Positions 16,132 through 24,734 of a DNA stretch of 43,628 nt are shown here, piece by piece. The first letter of the stretch is position 1. Every line of letters begins with the position of its first letter. The stretch comes from Planctomycetota bacterium (GTDB lineage: Bacteria; Planctomycetota; UBA1135; UBA2386). The notes beneath the pieces are model-generated. The model was given only the letters and a program-made list of their open reading frames with translations, did no database searches and was not told the origin of the DNA. The translations under genes and the position numbers were made by a program. The stretch is taken from contig JAPYTD010000024.1 of NCBI GenBank assembly GCA_029936315.1, positions 6,059 to 49,686 of the forward strand. Reading direction: 5' to 3'.

Positions 16132-17478
16132 TTAGGCCTCCTTCTCATACATGTCGAGACCTTGGCGAATGATCTCGCCCACATCGTTCTTGCACGGATC
16201 CACGAACGTACAAAGTGCAACGTCTTCTTCGGTGACTTCGAGCAGGCCAAGCTTGATGGCCTCCTCGATGTCGTTCGCCTGAATCGCGCGAACCAAGAAG
16301 GTCGGCAGGATGTCGAGCGGCATCACCTTCTCCCACGTGCCGATGTTGACGATTGCACGGTGGCCACCGTTGAGGCGGGCGTCGGCGACGTATTCTTTCT
16401 TCTTAAGGCCGAAGTTGACGCTGAGGTGGTTGGTCATCTTGCCGAACTGCGGCACGGCCCAACCAAACAGGTCACGCTGATCGGTTCCTTCCGGAATGAT
16501 CGTCAGCGTCTTGTTGCAGAAGCCAAGGTAAGCGGTCGGCTCAACGGCAAAGCCATTGAGCACGTCGCCATTGATGACGCGCACGTCACCGGTTGGCGCG
16601 CTGCCGCCAGTCAATGCCGCGATTTGGGCGTCCTGACGCACGCGGAAGTACTTGCGATCCTTGGCTTCGCTGCCGCTGACCGCAACCACCGTGTGGGTTG
16701 GGTATTTGCCCGTTCGCTGCCACTCGCCAAGGCGCGCCACATCGACAAGCGACAGGGCGTAGGCAATCTCACCGGTCTTCAGTGGCTGGATCGCCGCGAT
16801 GTGCGTGCCGACCAGACCGGCCGGATGCGGACCAGCAAAGTCGTGCACCGTGACGCCGTTGAGGCTGCGTGCATCCGACTGATGATCACCCGCCGCGCGC
16901 AACGACAAGTAGACGTTACCCGAGGTCAGTTGCTTGAGCAGGTCGATGCCAGCTTGCAGATCGCCCTTGCGACCTTGGGTCGCAAACGCCGGATCTGCCG
17001 CTAGCGGCGCCGAGTCCATGCCGTTGACGAAGATCGCCACGGGCACAGCGTCCCCCATCGGCATCTTGCCGACGGGACGCTGCTTGAACAGCGGCCACAG
17101 GCCAGCGCCCTTGATCGCCTTGACGACTCCGGCGCGATCGCCTGAGCCCCCGCCCGCTGGCGCCAGGTCGACAAAGTCATCCTTTGTGCTGTTCTCAATG
17201 ACGACCCGGCACAGGTAACGGTGAGCGCCGAACTCCACGCTCTTGACCTTGCCTGTCACCGGAGAACACCAGACGATGTCGCGGTCGAGCTTGTTCAGGA
17301 AGATGGGCTGACCGGTCTTCACCTGGTCACCTTCCTTCACTAACACCTTTGGCTTCATGCCAACAAACTCCCCGGTTTCGAGGCCGACATCGGTCGGCTC
17401 CGGCGCATCAGCGAGGACTTGTTCCGCCCGCCCGGCTAGCGGGAGGTCGAAGCCTTTCTTGATCTTGTGAGTCGTCAT
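16132..17478 (-). CDS. nqrA: Na+-NQR subunit A
   Basis: The 448-residue soluble subunit on the cytoplasmic face is part of the quinone-binding region. The start at 17478 gives MTTHKIKKGFDLPLAG, the normal N-terminus; the frame is open further up without family sequence. Conserved parts include VKEGDQVKTGQPIF (a biotinyl-lipoyl-like fold), WCSPVTGKV, AGPHPAGLVGTHI, and the C-terminal ALCTFVDPCKNDVGEIIRQGLDMYEKEA-type end. A perfect hairpin (17487-17504) lies just upstream of the start. The next upstream gene is nqrM, 139 nt away. Confidence 0.97.
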   Translation of the reverse strand: MTTHKIKKGFDLPLAGRAEQVLADAPEPTDVGLETGEFVGMKPKVLVKEGDQVKTGQPIFLNKLDRDIVWCSPVTGKVKSVEFGAHRYLCRVVIENSTKDDFVDLAPAGGGSGDRAGVVKAIKGAGLWPLFKQRPVGKMPMGDAVPVAIFVNGMDSAPLAADPAFATQGRKGDLQAGIDLLKQLTSGNVYLSLRAAGDHQSDARSLNGVTVHDFAGPHPAGLVGTHIAAIQPLKTGEIAYALSLVDVARLGEWQRTGKYPTHTVVAVSGSEAKDRKYFRVRQDAQIAALTGGSAPTGDVRVINGDVLNGFAVEPTAYLGFCNKTLTIIPEGTDQRDLFGWAVPQFGKMTNHLSVNFGLKKKEYVADARLNGGHRAIVNIGTWEKVMPLDILPTFLVRAIQANDIEEAIKLGLLEVTEEDVALCTFVDPCKNDVGEIIRQGLDMYEKEA

Positions 17479-17486
17479 CCGTGACT

Positions 17487-17504
17487 GAGACCTTCGTAGG
17501 TCTC
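17487..17504 (-). promoter_or_regulatory. hairpin in the nqrA 5' region
   Basis: A perfect 7-bp stem GAGACCT/AGGTCTC with a 4-nt loop ends 8 nt before the nqrA ATG. In the mRNA it covers the only purine-rich sequence (AAGG) that could act as a ribosome binding site. It may control nqrA translation or mark a processing point in the nqr message. Confidence 0.45.
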
Positions 17505-17617
17505 TCGTTGGCCAACAGGTGTCGAAAGGAAAGCGGCCTGCCAACGGGACAGGGCACCAAGGAAGCAAATGGGACGGAAGTGAGGTTGCTGGCGGTCGCT
17601 AGCGCGAGCAGGTCGGG

Positions 17618-17821
17618 CTAGAGAGGGCAGGCACCCTCGGGTTCGGGTTCGCCAGCTGCCCTGCCACATTTGTCGCAGGACCCATCGGGACTCCGCCCAC
17701 CGCACGAACCGGACAAACTGCGGCCTGCCACGGCGAGCAAAGCGATCGCCAGGACGGGAACAGTAATGACCAGGATGGGCAGGAAGATGAACACGATTTC
17801 GCCGGTAGTTTGGGCAAACAA
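17618..17821 (-). CDS. nqrM: NqrM-like Na+-NQR maturation protein (DUF539)
   Basis: The 67-residue protein has one N-terminal membrane helix (IVFIFLPILVITVPVLAIALLAVA) followed by a Cys-rich tail: SLSGSCGG, then SCDKCG, with one more Cys near the end. This is the pattern of NqrM, a small membrane protein needed to build the iron centre of NqrD/NqrE. No ATG is available; TTG at 17821 is the likely start and is weakly supported, with an internal GTG as an alternative. NqrM is usually encoded next to the nqr genes, most often after nqrF, whereas here it precedes nqrA. The tail is longer than usual and rich in Pro and Glu. Confidence 0.75.
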   Translation of the reverse strand: MFAQTTGEIVFIFLPILVITVPVLAIALLAVAGRSLSGSCGGRSPDGSCDKCGRAAGEPEPEGACPL

Positions 17822-17896
17822 GATAGCGAGTCGCTCGCCGGATTCGAGTGCCTGCTCCCGGTTCTCTTGCCCAGTTTGTCGAGGGGCCGACCGCGG

Positions 17897-18169
17897 CTAG
17901 GCCGACAAGCGGCGCTTCACCAATTCGGTCAACCCGCGCAGCGTGTTGCAGTTGGCCAACGAAACGTCGGTGTCACTGACCGAAACCCTGAACTGCGTCT
18001 CCAGGAACTCCACGACCTCAATGACGCCTGCAGAATCCACAATGCCGGAGGTGACCAGGGGCGTGTCTTCCTCCAAACCGTCCTCTTTGCCGTCGCGGAA
18101 CCAGTTGGCGACGAAGGAGCGGATCTCGGCGAGAACGTTCTTGGGCTCGGGAGCGGGGTTGGCTGACAT
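17897..18169 (-). CDS. acyl carrier protein
   Basis: This 90-residue four-helix carrier has the phosphopantetheine attachment motif IVDSAGVIEVVEFLE, with S46 as attachment site; Ala replaces the usual Leu after the Ser. The acidic helix and the TLRGLTELVKRRL end are typical. It carries acyl or aminoacyl groups as thioesters for a synthase. It lies 75 nt upstream of nqrM on the same strand, but no acyl-chain enzyme is adjacent, so its pathway is unknown. It is more divergent than housekeeping AcpP, suggesting a specialised carrier. Confidence 0.85.
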   Translation of the reverse strand: MSANPAPEPKNVLAEIRSFVANWFRDGKEDGLEEDTPLVTSGIVDSAGVIEVVEFLETQFRVSVSDTDVSLANCNTLRGLTELVKRRLSA

Positions 18170-18307
18170 GGGCTACGGACGAATCGGGGCGAACAGCATG
18201 CCGAGGGCACCCACCGGAGGCAAAGCATCCCCGAAACCTGCGGCACGCACCTTACCTTGGGTATCCGAGCTGCCGCTTCCTTCGCGGCCGCCAAGCGGCC
18301 ATTCTCT

Positions 18308-18980
18308 GTGCCCGTGAAGGCCCGCTGGACCAATATCGTGACCCTGCTGACCGCGCCCGCAGTGCTCGGAGCCGTGACGCCATAGTGCGCCAACTGGCAC
18401 TGCACGATCGACCTGCTGGCGTGTTTTCCAGTGCAGTCCTGCCACTGGCTTCTGGTCGGCGCAGCAACCCTTGCGCTTGGGCGCAAATGGTTGCCAGCAA
18501 GCATCTTCGCGACGTTCTCGGTGACCGCCGCAATAGCAATCATGCCCGGGTGGTTCGCCCAAAACAACTTTCCAGACATTGGGGAAAGCGGCTCACGGAT
18601 TCGCGTGCTGAGTCTCAACCTGCTGCACAGCAATGACAAGGGGCATGCCACAGTCTTGAAAGTTGTCCGAGAGCTGAAGCCCGACGTGATCTGGTGCGCG
18701 GACTACACATCGGACTGGCAACGGTTCTTCCGACGCGAACTACAGGACTTCCCCCACCGTAGCGAGCTGGTAAGAAACGGCTCGTTCGGGGCCGCACTGC
18801 TCTTGCGGCACCACGACCTCGTGGCTGCCGACCTGGCCGTCCGACCTACCGGCCCCACTACGCATCCCGATCGACCACGTCCTGGTCGCGGGCAAGTTGT
18901 CGGTTGAGGAGGCGCAGTTGGGCGCGCACTTCCACAGTGACCACCTACCGTTGTTCGCAGTGGTTCGCATCGTGGAGTGA
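18308..18980 (+). pseudogene. decayed endonuclease/exonuclease/phosphatase-family membrane protein
   Basis: Reading from GTG at 18308 or 18314 gives a membrane N-terminus (RWTNIVTLLTAPAVLG), an in-frame TAG at 18383-18385, then continued homology: ANWHCTIDLLACF, CHWLLVGAATLALG, and the EEP-domain start SRIRVLSLNLLHSN, ELKPDVIWCADYTSDW, GSFGAALLLRH. Near 18828-18834 the reading jumps by one frame to TWPSDLPAPLRIPIDHVLVAG and ends HFHSDHLPLFAVVRIVE (stop 18978-18980). About 90-110 residues between the halves, which hold the GDxN catalytic part, are missing. One nonsense codon, one frameshift and one internal deletion make it clearly inactive. Intact relatives are membrane-anchored EEP hydrolases. 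Confidence 0.82.
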
Positions 18981-19030
18981 CGTTGATGCCCAAAGATGCG
19001 ATCGCGGTGTTGCCGCTGCTCGACTAGGAA

Positions 19031-20518
19031 TCACTTCTTCCAGTACTTCTTGCGGATCCACTCTGGCTGCCAACGATCCGCTGGCCAACGCTTGCCAGTC
19101 AGGTCGAGCTCGACCGGCACCTGCTTCTTCGCCGTCCAGGCGAGCGGGTCTTCGCAACGTTGTTGCGCCGCGCGCAAGCGCTTCTCAAACGACGCACGCA
19201 GGTCCTCAAAGGCTGCGTCACCGGACAAGTCACGCAACTCGTGAGGGTCGTCGACGACGTTGAAGAACAGGCTGCGGTCGATCTGCGGGAAGCGAATCAT
19301 CTTGTACTTCCCGAATCGCAAGGCGCGTTGCGTCTTGGAGTAGATCAACAGCAACTCGTCTCGACCGCGCGCCTCGGGCGCATCGCTGCCCTGCAGCATC
19401 GGCCACAGGCTGCGGCCATCGACGCCCTCGACCGGCGCTACGCCGGCCGTCTCCAGACACGTCGCGGTCAAGTCAAACAAGTAGGCGAGGCCGTCGCGTG
19501 ACTCCCCCGCCGGCACTCCCGGCCCGGCCACCACACACGGCGAACGCATCGAGTGCTCGTAGAGGCTCTGCTTGCCGAGCAAACCGTGACTGCCGAGGGC
19601 GAGGCCGTGATCCGCCGTGAACACGATCAACGTGTTGTCCTTGAGCCCGGCATCCGCGAGCGCCTGGAGCACCCGACCGACCTGTGCATCCTGATGCGCG
19701 ACCAACGCGCGATACTCCACCAACTGGTCGCGCAGCAGTTCTTCGTCACGCGGCCAGCCGAGCAAGTTCTCATCGCGCACAGCCATCGTCGCCCTGCCGA
19801 GGTTGAGGCCATGTTGGCCGCGGAAGTTCACCGGCAACTCGGGGCGCGGCAAGTCCTTGAGCTTCTCAAGCCACTGGCGCGGAGGGTCGCGTGGATCGTG
19901 CGGCGACGTAAACGGCACGTAGGCAAAGAACGGCTGGTCGCCGCCGGCCGAACCGTGACGCTTCAGGAAATCGATGACTGCATCGGCGAAGTGCTCACTG
20001 GAGTGGCCAGCCGGCTTCCGCTTGTTGACAACCTTGCCGTCGACGACGTCGCACAGTGGCACTTGGAAGTGGTCGCACATACCGCCGCGAAAGACACTGC
20101 GCGCATCCGGAAACGACCGCGTCAACGATTCGTCACCGTTGTGCCACTTGCCGGTCATGAACGTCGCATAGCCAGCCTCGCGCAAGTACTGCGGCAGCGT
20201 CTTGATGCCCTTCAGATTGTCCGGCGCGCGGGTCAGGATGCGGCCCGACATGAGCATCGCCCGCGATGGCGCACAGACGGCGCCGTGGCGCGAACCCATG
20301 CAGTAGATCTGCGTCAGCTTCGTGCCTTGAGCCGCCAGAGCATCGATGTTTGGCGTGTACACATCCTTGCCTCCGAACGCACCGACCGTGTCGGCGCGCA
20401 GATCATCGGCGAAGAAGAACAGGATGTTCGGCTTGGCCGGCTTAGGTGCGGACGCCTGATCCTGCGCGACAATCGCAGCAATCAAGAACAGGACCGCAGT
20501 CACGAATCGCGTCATCAT
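19031..20518 (-). CDS. secreted sulfatase (formylglycine type)
   Basis: The 495-residue protein has a signal peptide (TRFVTAVLFLIAAIVAQ) and the alkaline-phosphatase-like sulfatase fold. Motifs: NILFFFADDLRADTVG (metal aspartates), VCAPSRAMLMSGR with C82 in the CxPSR sequence converted to formylglycine, GKWHNGD, TSPHDPRDPP, and VFTADHGLALGSHGLLGKQSLYEHSMR (metal Asp-His and active-site Lys). It hydrolyses sulfate esters, probably of a polysaccharide, in the periplasm or outside. The choline-sulfatase/iduronate-sulfatase-like HG-L-G-KQ-LYEHS segment distinguishes it from its neighbour. Its ATG overlaps the stop of the upstream sulfatase by 4 bp (ATGA). Confidence 0.95.
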   Translation of the reverse strand: MMTRFVTAVLFLIAAIVAQDQASAPKPAKPNILFFFADDLRADTVGAFGGKDVYTPNIDALAAQGTKLTQIYCMGSRHGAVCAPSRAMLMSGRILTRAPDNLKGIKTLPQYLREAGYATFMTGKWHNGDESLTRSFPDARSVFRGGMCDHFQVPLCDVVDGKVVNKRKPAGHSSEHFADAVIDFLKRHGSAGGDQPFFAYVPFTSPHDPRDPPRQWLEKLKDLPRPELPVNFRGQHGLNLGRATMAVRDENLLGWPRDEELLRDQLVEYRALVAHQDAQVGRVLQALADAGLKDNTLIVFTADHGLALGSHGLLGKQSLYEHSMRSPCVVAGPGVPAGESRDGLAYLFDLTATCLETAGVAPVEGVDGRSLWPMLQGSDAPEARGRDELLLIYSKTQRALRFGKYKMIRFPQIDRSLFFNVVDDPHELRDLSGDAAFEDLRASFEKRLRAAQQRCEDPLAWTAKKQVPVELDLTGKRWPADRWQPEWIRKKYWKK

Positions 20519-22035
20519 TTGTTCTCCTGCAGTCGGGGCGCGCTATGGCCGCGTTCGCGCACGTGCGCGAGCAGCGCCTGCAACTCGAGCACGACTTCGG
20601 GATGCTGCTCCGACAGGTTGACACGCTGGCCGAGGTCGTCTTCAAGGTCGCATAGCATCACGTCGTGCGGGTTGGCCGCATAGTCCTGAGCAACCCACTT
20701 CGGCACGCGGCTATGCGTGCCATCGCTCTGGCTCAACAGCAACCACTTGCCACGCCGCATACCCCACTTCTTCGCAAAGGTGTTGTGCACGAGGAAGTCG
20801 CGCACCGAGTGCTGTTCGCCAACCAAGACCGGTAGTTGGTTGAAGCTGTCTTCGGCCTGGTCCTTTGGCAGGTCAAAGCCGACGATGCTGGCGATCGTCG
20901 CCATCAAGTCGACCTGGCCGAGCAACGCATCGCTCTTGGTATTGGCATCGACGACTCCCGGCCAGCGCACGATCATGGGAACGCGATGGCCACCTTCCCA
21001 GACGTCGCGCTTGAGTCCGCGCAAGGGTCCAGAACTGCGATGCTCAAACTTGCGCATTCGCTCGTAGGCGTAGTGCTCTGGGCCGTTGTCCGAACTGAAC
21101 ACAACCAACGTGTCGTTCGTCAGTCCGGCCGCATCGAGCGCCGCCATCACGGCGCCGACCGTCGCGTCGCTCTGGGCAACGAAGTCGCCAAACGGCCCTG
21201 CCTCACTGGCACCTTGGTGCGACTTGGCCGGCACGATCGGCGCGTGTGGCGACGTAAACGGGAGGTATAGGAAGAACGGCTGCTCGGCGCCCTGCTGCGC
21301 CTGCAACCACTCGACCGCGCGCCTGGTCAACTCAGGCATCACCTCATCCAGTCGCCATCCTTCAGCCATCGGGCCCGGGCGTCCTTCGTGATGGCCCTCG
21401 GGCGGCTTGGGGTTGGCCTTGTATGGAATCGTCGGCGCCGTCACGACGCGATCGTCTTCAATCCACGTGTACGGCGGGAAGTTCGGCACGTCGTCGCCAA
21501 AGTAGTGCTCAAAGCCGTGCGCCAGCGGGCCGCCGGGAATCGGCTTGGACCAATCGAATTGGTCCGCCGCGTAGTTGCGACGGCCCTTCGGTTTTGCATC
21601 CGGCTTCATGATCGCCCGCCAATCCCACCCGAGATGCCACTTGCCGATGCAGGCAGTTCGATAACCGCGGCGTTGCAGCATCTGCGCCATCGTCAGGCGA
21701 TCTGCCTCAAATCTCGGTCCATCCCACACATTGACGATGCCGTGAAACTCGCGCCAGTGGTGGCGACCGGTCAGCAACGCGTAGCGCGACGGCGTGCAGA
21801 TTCCCGACGAACTATGGGCATCGGTGAAGCGCATGCCTTGCCGGGCCAGCCGGTCCAGATGCGGCGTTGGGATCTTCGAGTCATCGTTGTAGCAACCGAC
21901 ATCGCCGTAGCCGAGGTCATCGGCATACAGAATCACGATGTTGGGCAAACGCATCATGCCGGCATCGGGACTCCCGGACGATGTGCCACGACAAGCAACA
22001 GCGCAGAAGACGAACAGAATCGGTACGAAGCGCAC
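20515..22035 (-). CDS. arylsulfatase-A-like lipoprotein sulfatase
   Basis: The 506-residue protein starts at GTG (22035), giving MRFVPILFVFCAVAC, a compact lipoprotein signal with Cys15; TTG at 22077 is an alternative. Motifs: NIVILYADDLGYGDVGCY, the formylglycine site ICTPSRYALLTGR (Cys80), GKWHLG, FLYLPFTSPHAP and VVFSSDNGPEHYAYE. These are typical of arylsulfatase A and N-acetylgalactosamine-sulfatase relatives. It follows the sugar ABC permease by about 80 nt on the same strand and overlaps the next sulfatase, so import and desulfation genes form one likely operon. The substrate is presumably a sulfated glycan; its identity is not shown. Confidence 0.94.
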   Translation of the reverse strand: MRFVPILFVFCAVACRGTSSGSPDAGMMRLPNIVILYADDLGYGDVGCYNDDSKIPTPHLDRLARQGMRFTDAHSSSGICTPSRYALLTGRHHWREFHGIVNVWDGPRFEADRLTMAQMLQRRGYRTACIGKWHLGWDWRAIMKPDAKPKGRRNYAADQFDWSKPIPGGPLAHGFEHYFGDDVPNFPPYTWIEDDRVVTAPTIPYKANPKPPEGHHEGRPGPMAEGWRLDEVMPELTRRAVEWLQAQQGAEQPFFLYLPFTSPHAPIVPAKSHQGASEAGPFGDFVAQSDATVGAVMAALDAAGLTNDTLVVFSSDNGPEHYAYERMRKFEHRSSGPLRGLKRDVWEGGHRVPMIVRWPGVVDANTKSDALLGQVDLMATIASIVGFDLPKDQAEDSFNQLPVLVGEQHSVRDFLVHNTFAKKWGMRRGKWLLLSQSDGTHSRVPKWVAQDYAANPHDVMLCDLEDDLGQRVNLSEQHPEVVLELQALLAHVRERGHSAPRLQENK

Positions 22036-22116
22036 GCCCCGGAGAGTAACGACTGCGGCAAGATGCTCATGTGCCAACCGCGCAACTTCCCAAACGACCA
22101 GACGTGCGCCAGCAGC

Positions 22117-23223
22117 CTACTTGGCCGGTGATTTCGACTGCCGCCAGCGATCAAGCGCGACGGCGGCGACGATGATCACCCCGGTAACGACCTCTTGCAC
22201 CCAGTTGTCGAGGCCGACCTTGGTGCAGCCGTTGTCGACCACGGTCATGATCAGCGCGCCAAGCAGCGTGCCGAAGATCGCGCCTTCGCCGCCAGCCAGC
22301 GACGCGCCGCCGATGACGGCCGCGGCGATCGCCTTCAGTTCGTAACCTTGAGCGGTCGTCGGGTCGCCCATCGAAAGGTAGGACAACTGCATGACGGCAG
22401 CGATGCCGGCACACGCGCAACCGAGCATGTAGACGCGAAGCTCGGTCTTGGGCAGGTTGATGCCGCACAGGCGTGCCGTTTCGCGACTTGAGCCGATCGC
22501 TACGACGTGCCGGCCGAACACGGATCGGCGCAGCAGCAGCGACGCGACGATGGCAACGATCAGCAGCACCCAGACCCCGGGCGGCAACAGGCCCTCCGGC
22601 AGCATCAACGCGCTGAGCGTCTCGTCCGCTTCGAAGTAGATCATCGGTTGGTCGTCGCCGAGCCCTTTGGCAATGCCGCGTAGAGCCCCCCAGAGGCCCA
22701 GCGTCACGATGAACGGTGACAAGGGCAGACTCTGCCGCAAGCGTGCCGTGGCAAACCAAACACCTGCGCCGGCGGCAACGCCGAGTAGCAGGGACCACAG
22801 GGACCCCATGCCGGCGGTCAGCCAAACCAGAAGCGCCCCCGCGCCAGCGACCAATAGCACGCGCAACAGCGCACCAACCACCAATGCTCCGATTAGCCAA
22901 CCGACGACGCAGCCAGTGATGACGGTTGCGATGGCCGCCAACCAGAAGCCATGGCCATCGCGCATGACCATCGAGCCAACCATGGCCGACAACGCGATGT
23001 TGGCGCCGACGGACAAGTCGATGCCACCGCTGACGATGATCCAAGTCGCGCCAACCGCGGCCGTGCCGACGACTGCGGTCTGTAGCAGCATCAGTTCTTG
23101 GTTGGACCAGTTCGTAAACGTGCCGCCGGCCAACACGGCAAACAGCACCCACGTCACGACCAGACCGAGCAGAGGCCCTGCACCACGCAACCCCAACTTG
23201 CTCAACGAATCACCGAGCTTCAT
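22117..23223 (-). CDS. ribose/sugar ABC transporter permease (RbsC-like)
   Basis: The 368-residue integral membrane protein of the BPD_transp_2 family has about ten helices. Family landmarks: WIIVSGGIDLSVGANIAL, the cytoplasmic coupling segment VFGRHVVAIGSSRETARLCGIN, and SYLSMGDPTTAQGYELKAIAAAVIGGASLAGGEG. An insertion of about 40 hydrophobic residues (LLVAGAGALLVWLTAGMG and following) lies between the usual third and fourth helices and may add a helix pair. Its start overlaps the ATPase stop by 4 bp. It forms the membrane channel of a high-affinity sugar importer. Confidence 0.93.
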   Translation of the reverse strand: MKLGDSLSKLGLRGAGPLLGLVVTWVLFAVLAGGTFTNWSNQELMLLQTAVVGTAAVGATWIIVSGGIDLSVGANIALSAMVGSMVMRDGHGFWLAAIATVITGCVVGWLIGALVVGALLRVLLVAGAGALLVWLTAGMGSLWSLLLGVAAGAGVWFATARLRQSLPLSPFIVTLGLWGALRGIAKGLGDDQPMIYFEADETLSALMLPEGLLPPGVWVLLIVAIVASLLLRRSVFGRHVVAIGSSRETARLCGINLPKTELRVYMLGCACAGIAAVMQLSYLSMGDPTTAQGYELKAIAAAVIGGASLAGGEGAIFGTLLGALIMTVVDNGCTKVGLDNWVQEVVTGVIIVAAVALDRWRQSKSPAK

Positions 23224-24734
23224 GCGACTCCTTCGCGTTGCCGCCCCACGGTCATTTGCGTGAGCAGCGTGTGTTCATCCAAATCGGCAACGGGCTGTGC
23301 CGGCAAGACGTCGCCACGAGCGACGACGGCGATGCGATCGGCGAGGCCGAGCAGCTCCGGCAGGTAGCTGGAAACTACCAGCACGGCCTTCTGCTGGCGG
23401 TGAGCCAACTCATCAATCGCCTTGTAGATCTCGGCCTTCGCACCGACGTCGACACCACGCGTCGGTTCGTCGAGTAACAACACGTCGCACTCAGCGGCAA
23501 GCAAGCGCGCCAATGCGACCTTCTGTTGGTTGCCGCCGGACAGTTCGCGAATCGGCTGACCGGCATCCCGGAACTTCACGCCGAGGCGTTGCAACCAAAC
23601 GTGTGCGTCTCGCTCCAGGCAAACACCATTTAGGAAGCCGTTGCGGGCACGCCGCGACAGACACGGCAGCCACAAGTTGTCGGCCAAGGACTGCGACACC
23701 GCGAGTCCCTCGTGCTTACGGTCTTCGCTGAGCAGGCCGACGCCCTGTGCCCAGCGGTCGCGCGGCGAAGCGAATCCGTCGTACGACAAGACGCGGATGT
23801 CGCCCGAAGTAACCTCGTCGAGACCAAAGATGCAGCGCAGCAGCTCGGTGCGACCCGCGCCAACAAGCCCGGCGATACCCAGAACTTCGCCGCGGTGCAG
23901 CGTCAAGGTGGCGTCGGTTGGCGCGGTGTGACCAGAGACGTTCGTCAGCTGCATCACCGCTTCGCCGCGTTTGCAAGGGGTGCGGTGGTAGAGCTGCTCC
24001 ACGTTGCGTCCAACCATCGCGGCCACCAGCCCATCGTGGTCGATGTCCTTCATCGCACCGGCCGCGACCGTGCATCCATCACGCAGCACGGTGTAACGAT
24101 CGGCAACCGCGAACAGCTCTTCGAACACGTGAGACACGTAGACGACGGCGACGCCGGTGCTCGCCAGATCGCGCAACCTCTGCAGCAGCGGCCCAACATC
24201 GGCCTGCGTCAGGCTCGACGTTGGTTCATCGAGCACCAAGACCCGAACGTCCTGGGTCAGGGCGCGCGCAATCTCGACCAGTTGGCGATCTGCCGGCGGC
24301 AACGAAGCGACCAGGCAATCCGGATCGAGGTGATCCCGGCCAACGCGGGCGAGCGCAGTCTTCGCCTGCTCAAGCAACGCGGATCGATCGACAAACCAAC
24401 CGCGCCTCGGTTCGCGGCCGAGAAATAGATTCTCGGCGATCGTCAAGTGCGGCGCCAACGCCAACTCCTGATGGATGATCGCCAGTCCGGCCGCAGTCGC
24501 CTCCGCCGGATCGAGCGGCAGGTGCATCATGCCGTCGATCTCCATCGAGCCGGTGTCGGCGAGATGGACTCCGGCGAGCGCCTTCAGCAACGTCGACTTG
24601 CCGGCACCGTTTTCACCGACCAACGCATGCACCTCACCAGCCGCGACATCGAGGTCGACGCCAGCGAGAGCCTGAGTGGGGCCGAATCGTTTGTGCAGCG
24701 CCCGAATGCGCAGACGCGACGGCGCACCGGTCAT
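23220..24734 (-). CDS. sugar ABC transporter ATP-binding protein (RbsA/MglA-like)
   Basis: The 504-residue protein has two fused ABC domains. The first has Walker A GENGAGKST, a degenerate signature SLPPADRQLVEIARAL and Walker B VLVLDEPTSSL; the second has GLVGAGRTELLR (degenerate Walker A), an intact signature LSGGNQQKVALARLL and LLLDEPTRGVDVGAK. This asymmetry is normal for ribose/galactose-type importers. It is overlapped by 4 bp at both ends with the binding protein and permease genes, so the three are translationally coupled. It powers sugar import. Confidence 0.96.
   Translation of the reverse strand: MTGAPSRLRIRALHKRFGPTQALAGVDLDVAAGEVHALVGENGAGKSTLLKALAGVHLADTGSMEIDGMMHLPLDPAEATAAGLAIIHQELALAPHLTIAENLFLGREPRRGWFVDRSALLEQAKTALARVGRDHLDPDCLVASLPPADRQLVEIARALTQDVRVLVLDEPTSSLTQADVGPLLQRLRDLASTGVAVVYVSHVFEELFAVADRYTVLRDGCTVAAGAMKDIDHDGLVAAMVGRNVEQLYHRTPCKRGEAVMQLTNVSGHTAPTDATLTLHRGEVLGIAGLVGAGRTELLRCIFGLDEVTSGDIRVLSYDGFASPRDRWAQGVGLLSEDRKHEGLAVSQSLADNLWLPCLSRRARNGFLNGVCLERDAHVWLQRLGVKFRDAGQPIRELSGGNQQKVALARLLAAECDVLLLDEPTRGVDVGAKAEIYKAIDELAHRQQKAVLVVSSYLPELLGLADRIAVVARGDVLPAQPVADLDEHTLLTQMTVGRQREGVA

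Noticed and set aside
18383..18385. Selenocysteine or other recoding at the in-frame stop of the EEP gene
   Set aside because: The codon is TAG, not TGA, and the gene has a further frameshift and deletion, so decay is the simpler explanation.
18173..18651. Minus-strand frames across the EEP pseudogene
   Set aside because: The plus strand shows continued EEP homology on both sides of its lesions; the minus frames match nothing recognisable.
22151..23152. 333-residue frame on the same strand as the ABC permease, shifted
   Set aside because: It is an Arg/His-rich frame inside a clear permease gene, an effect of GC-rich codon use.
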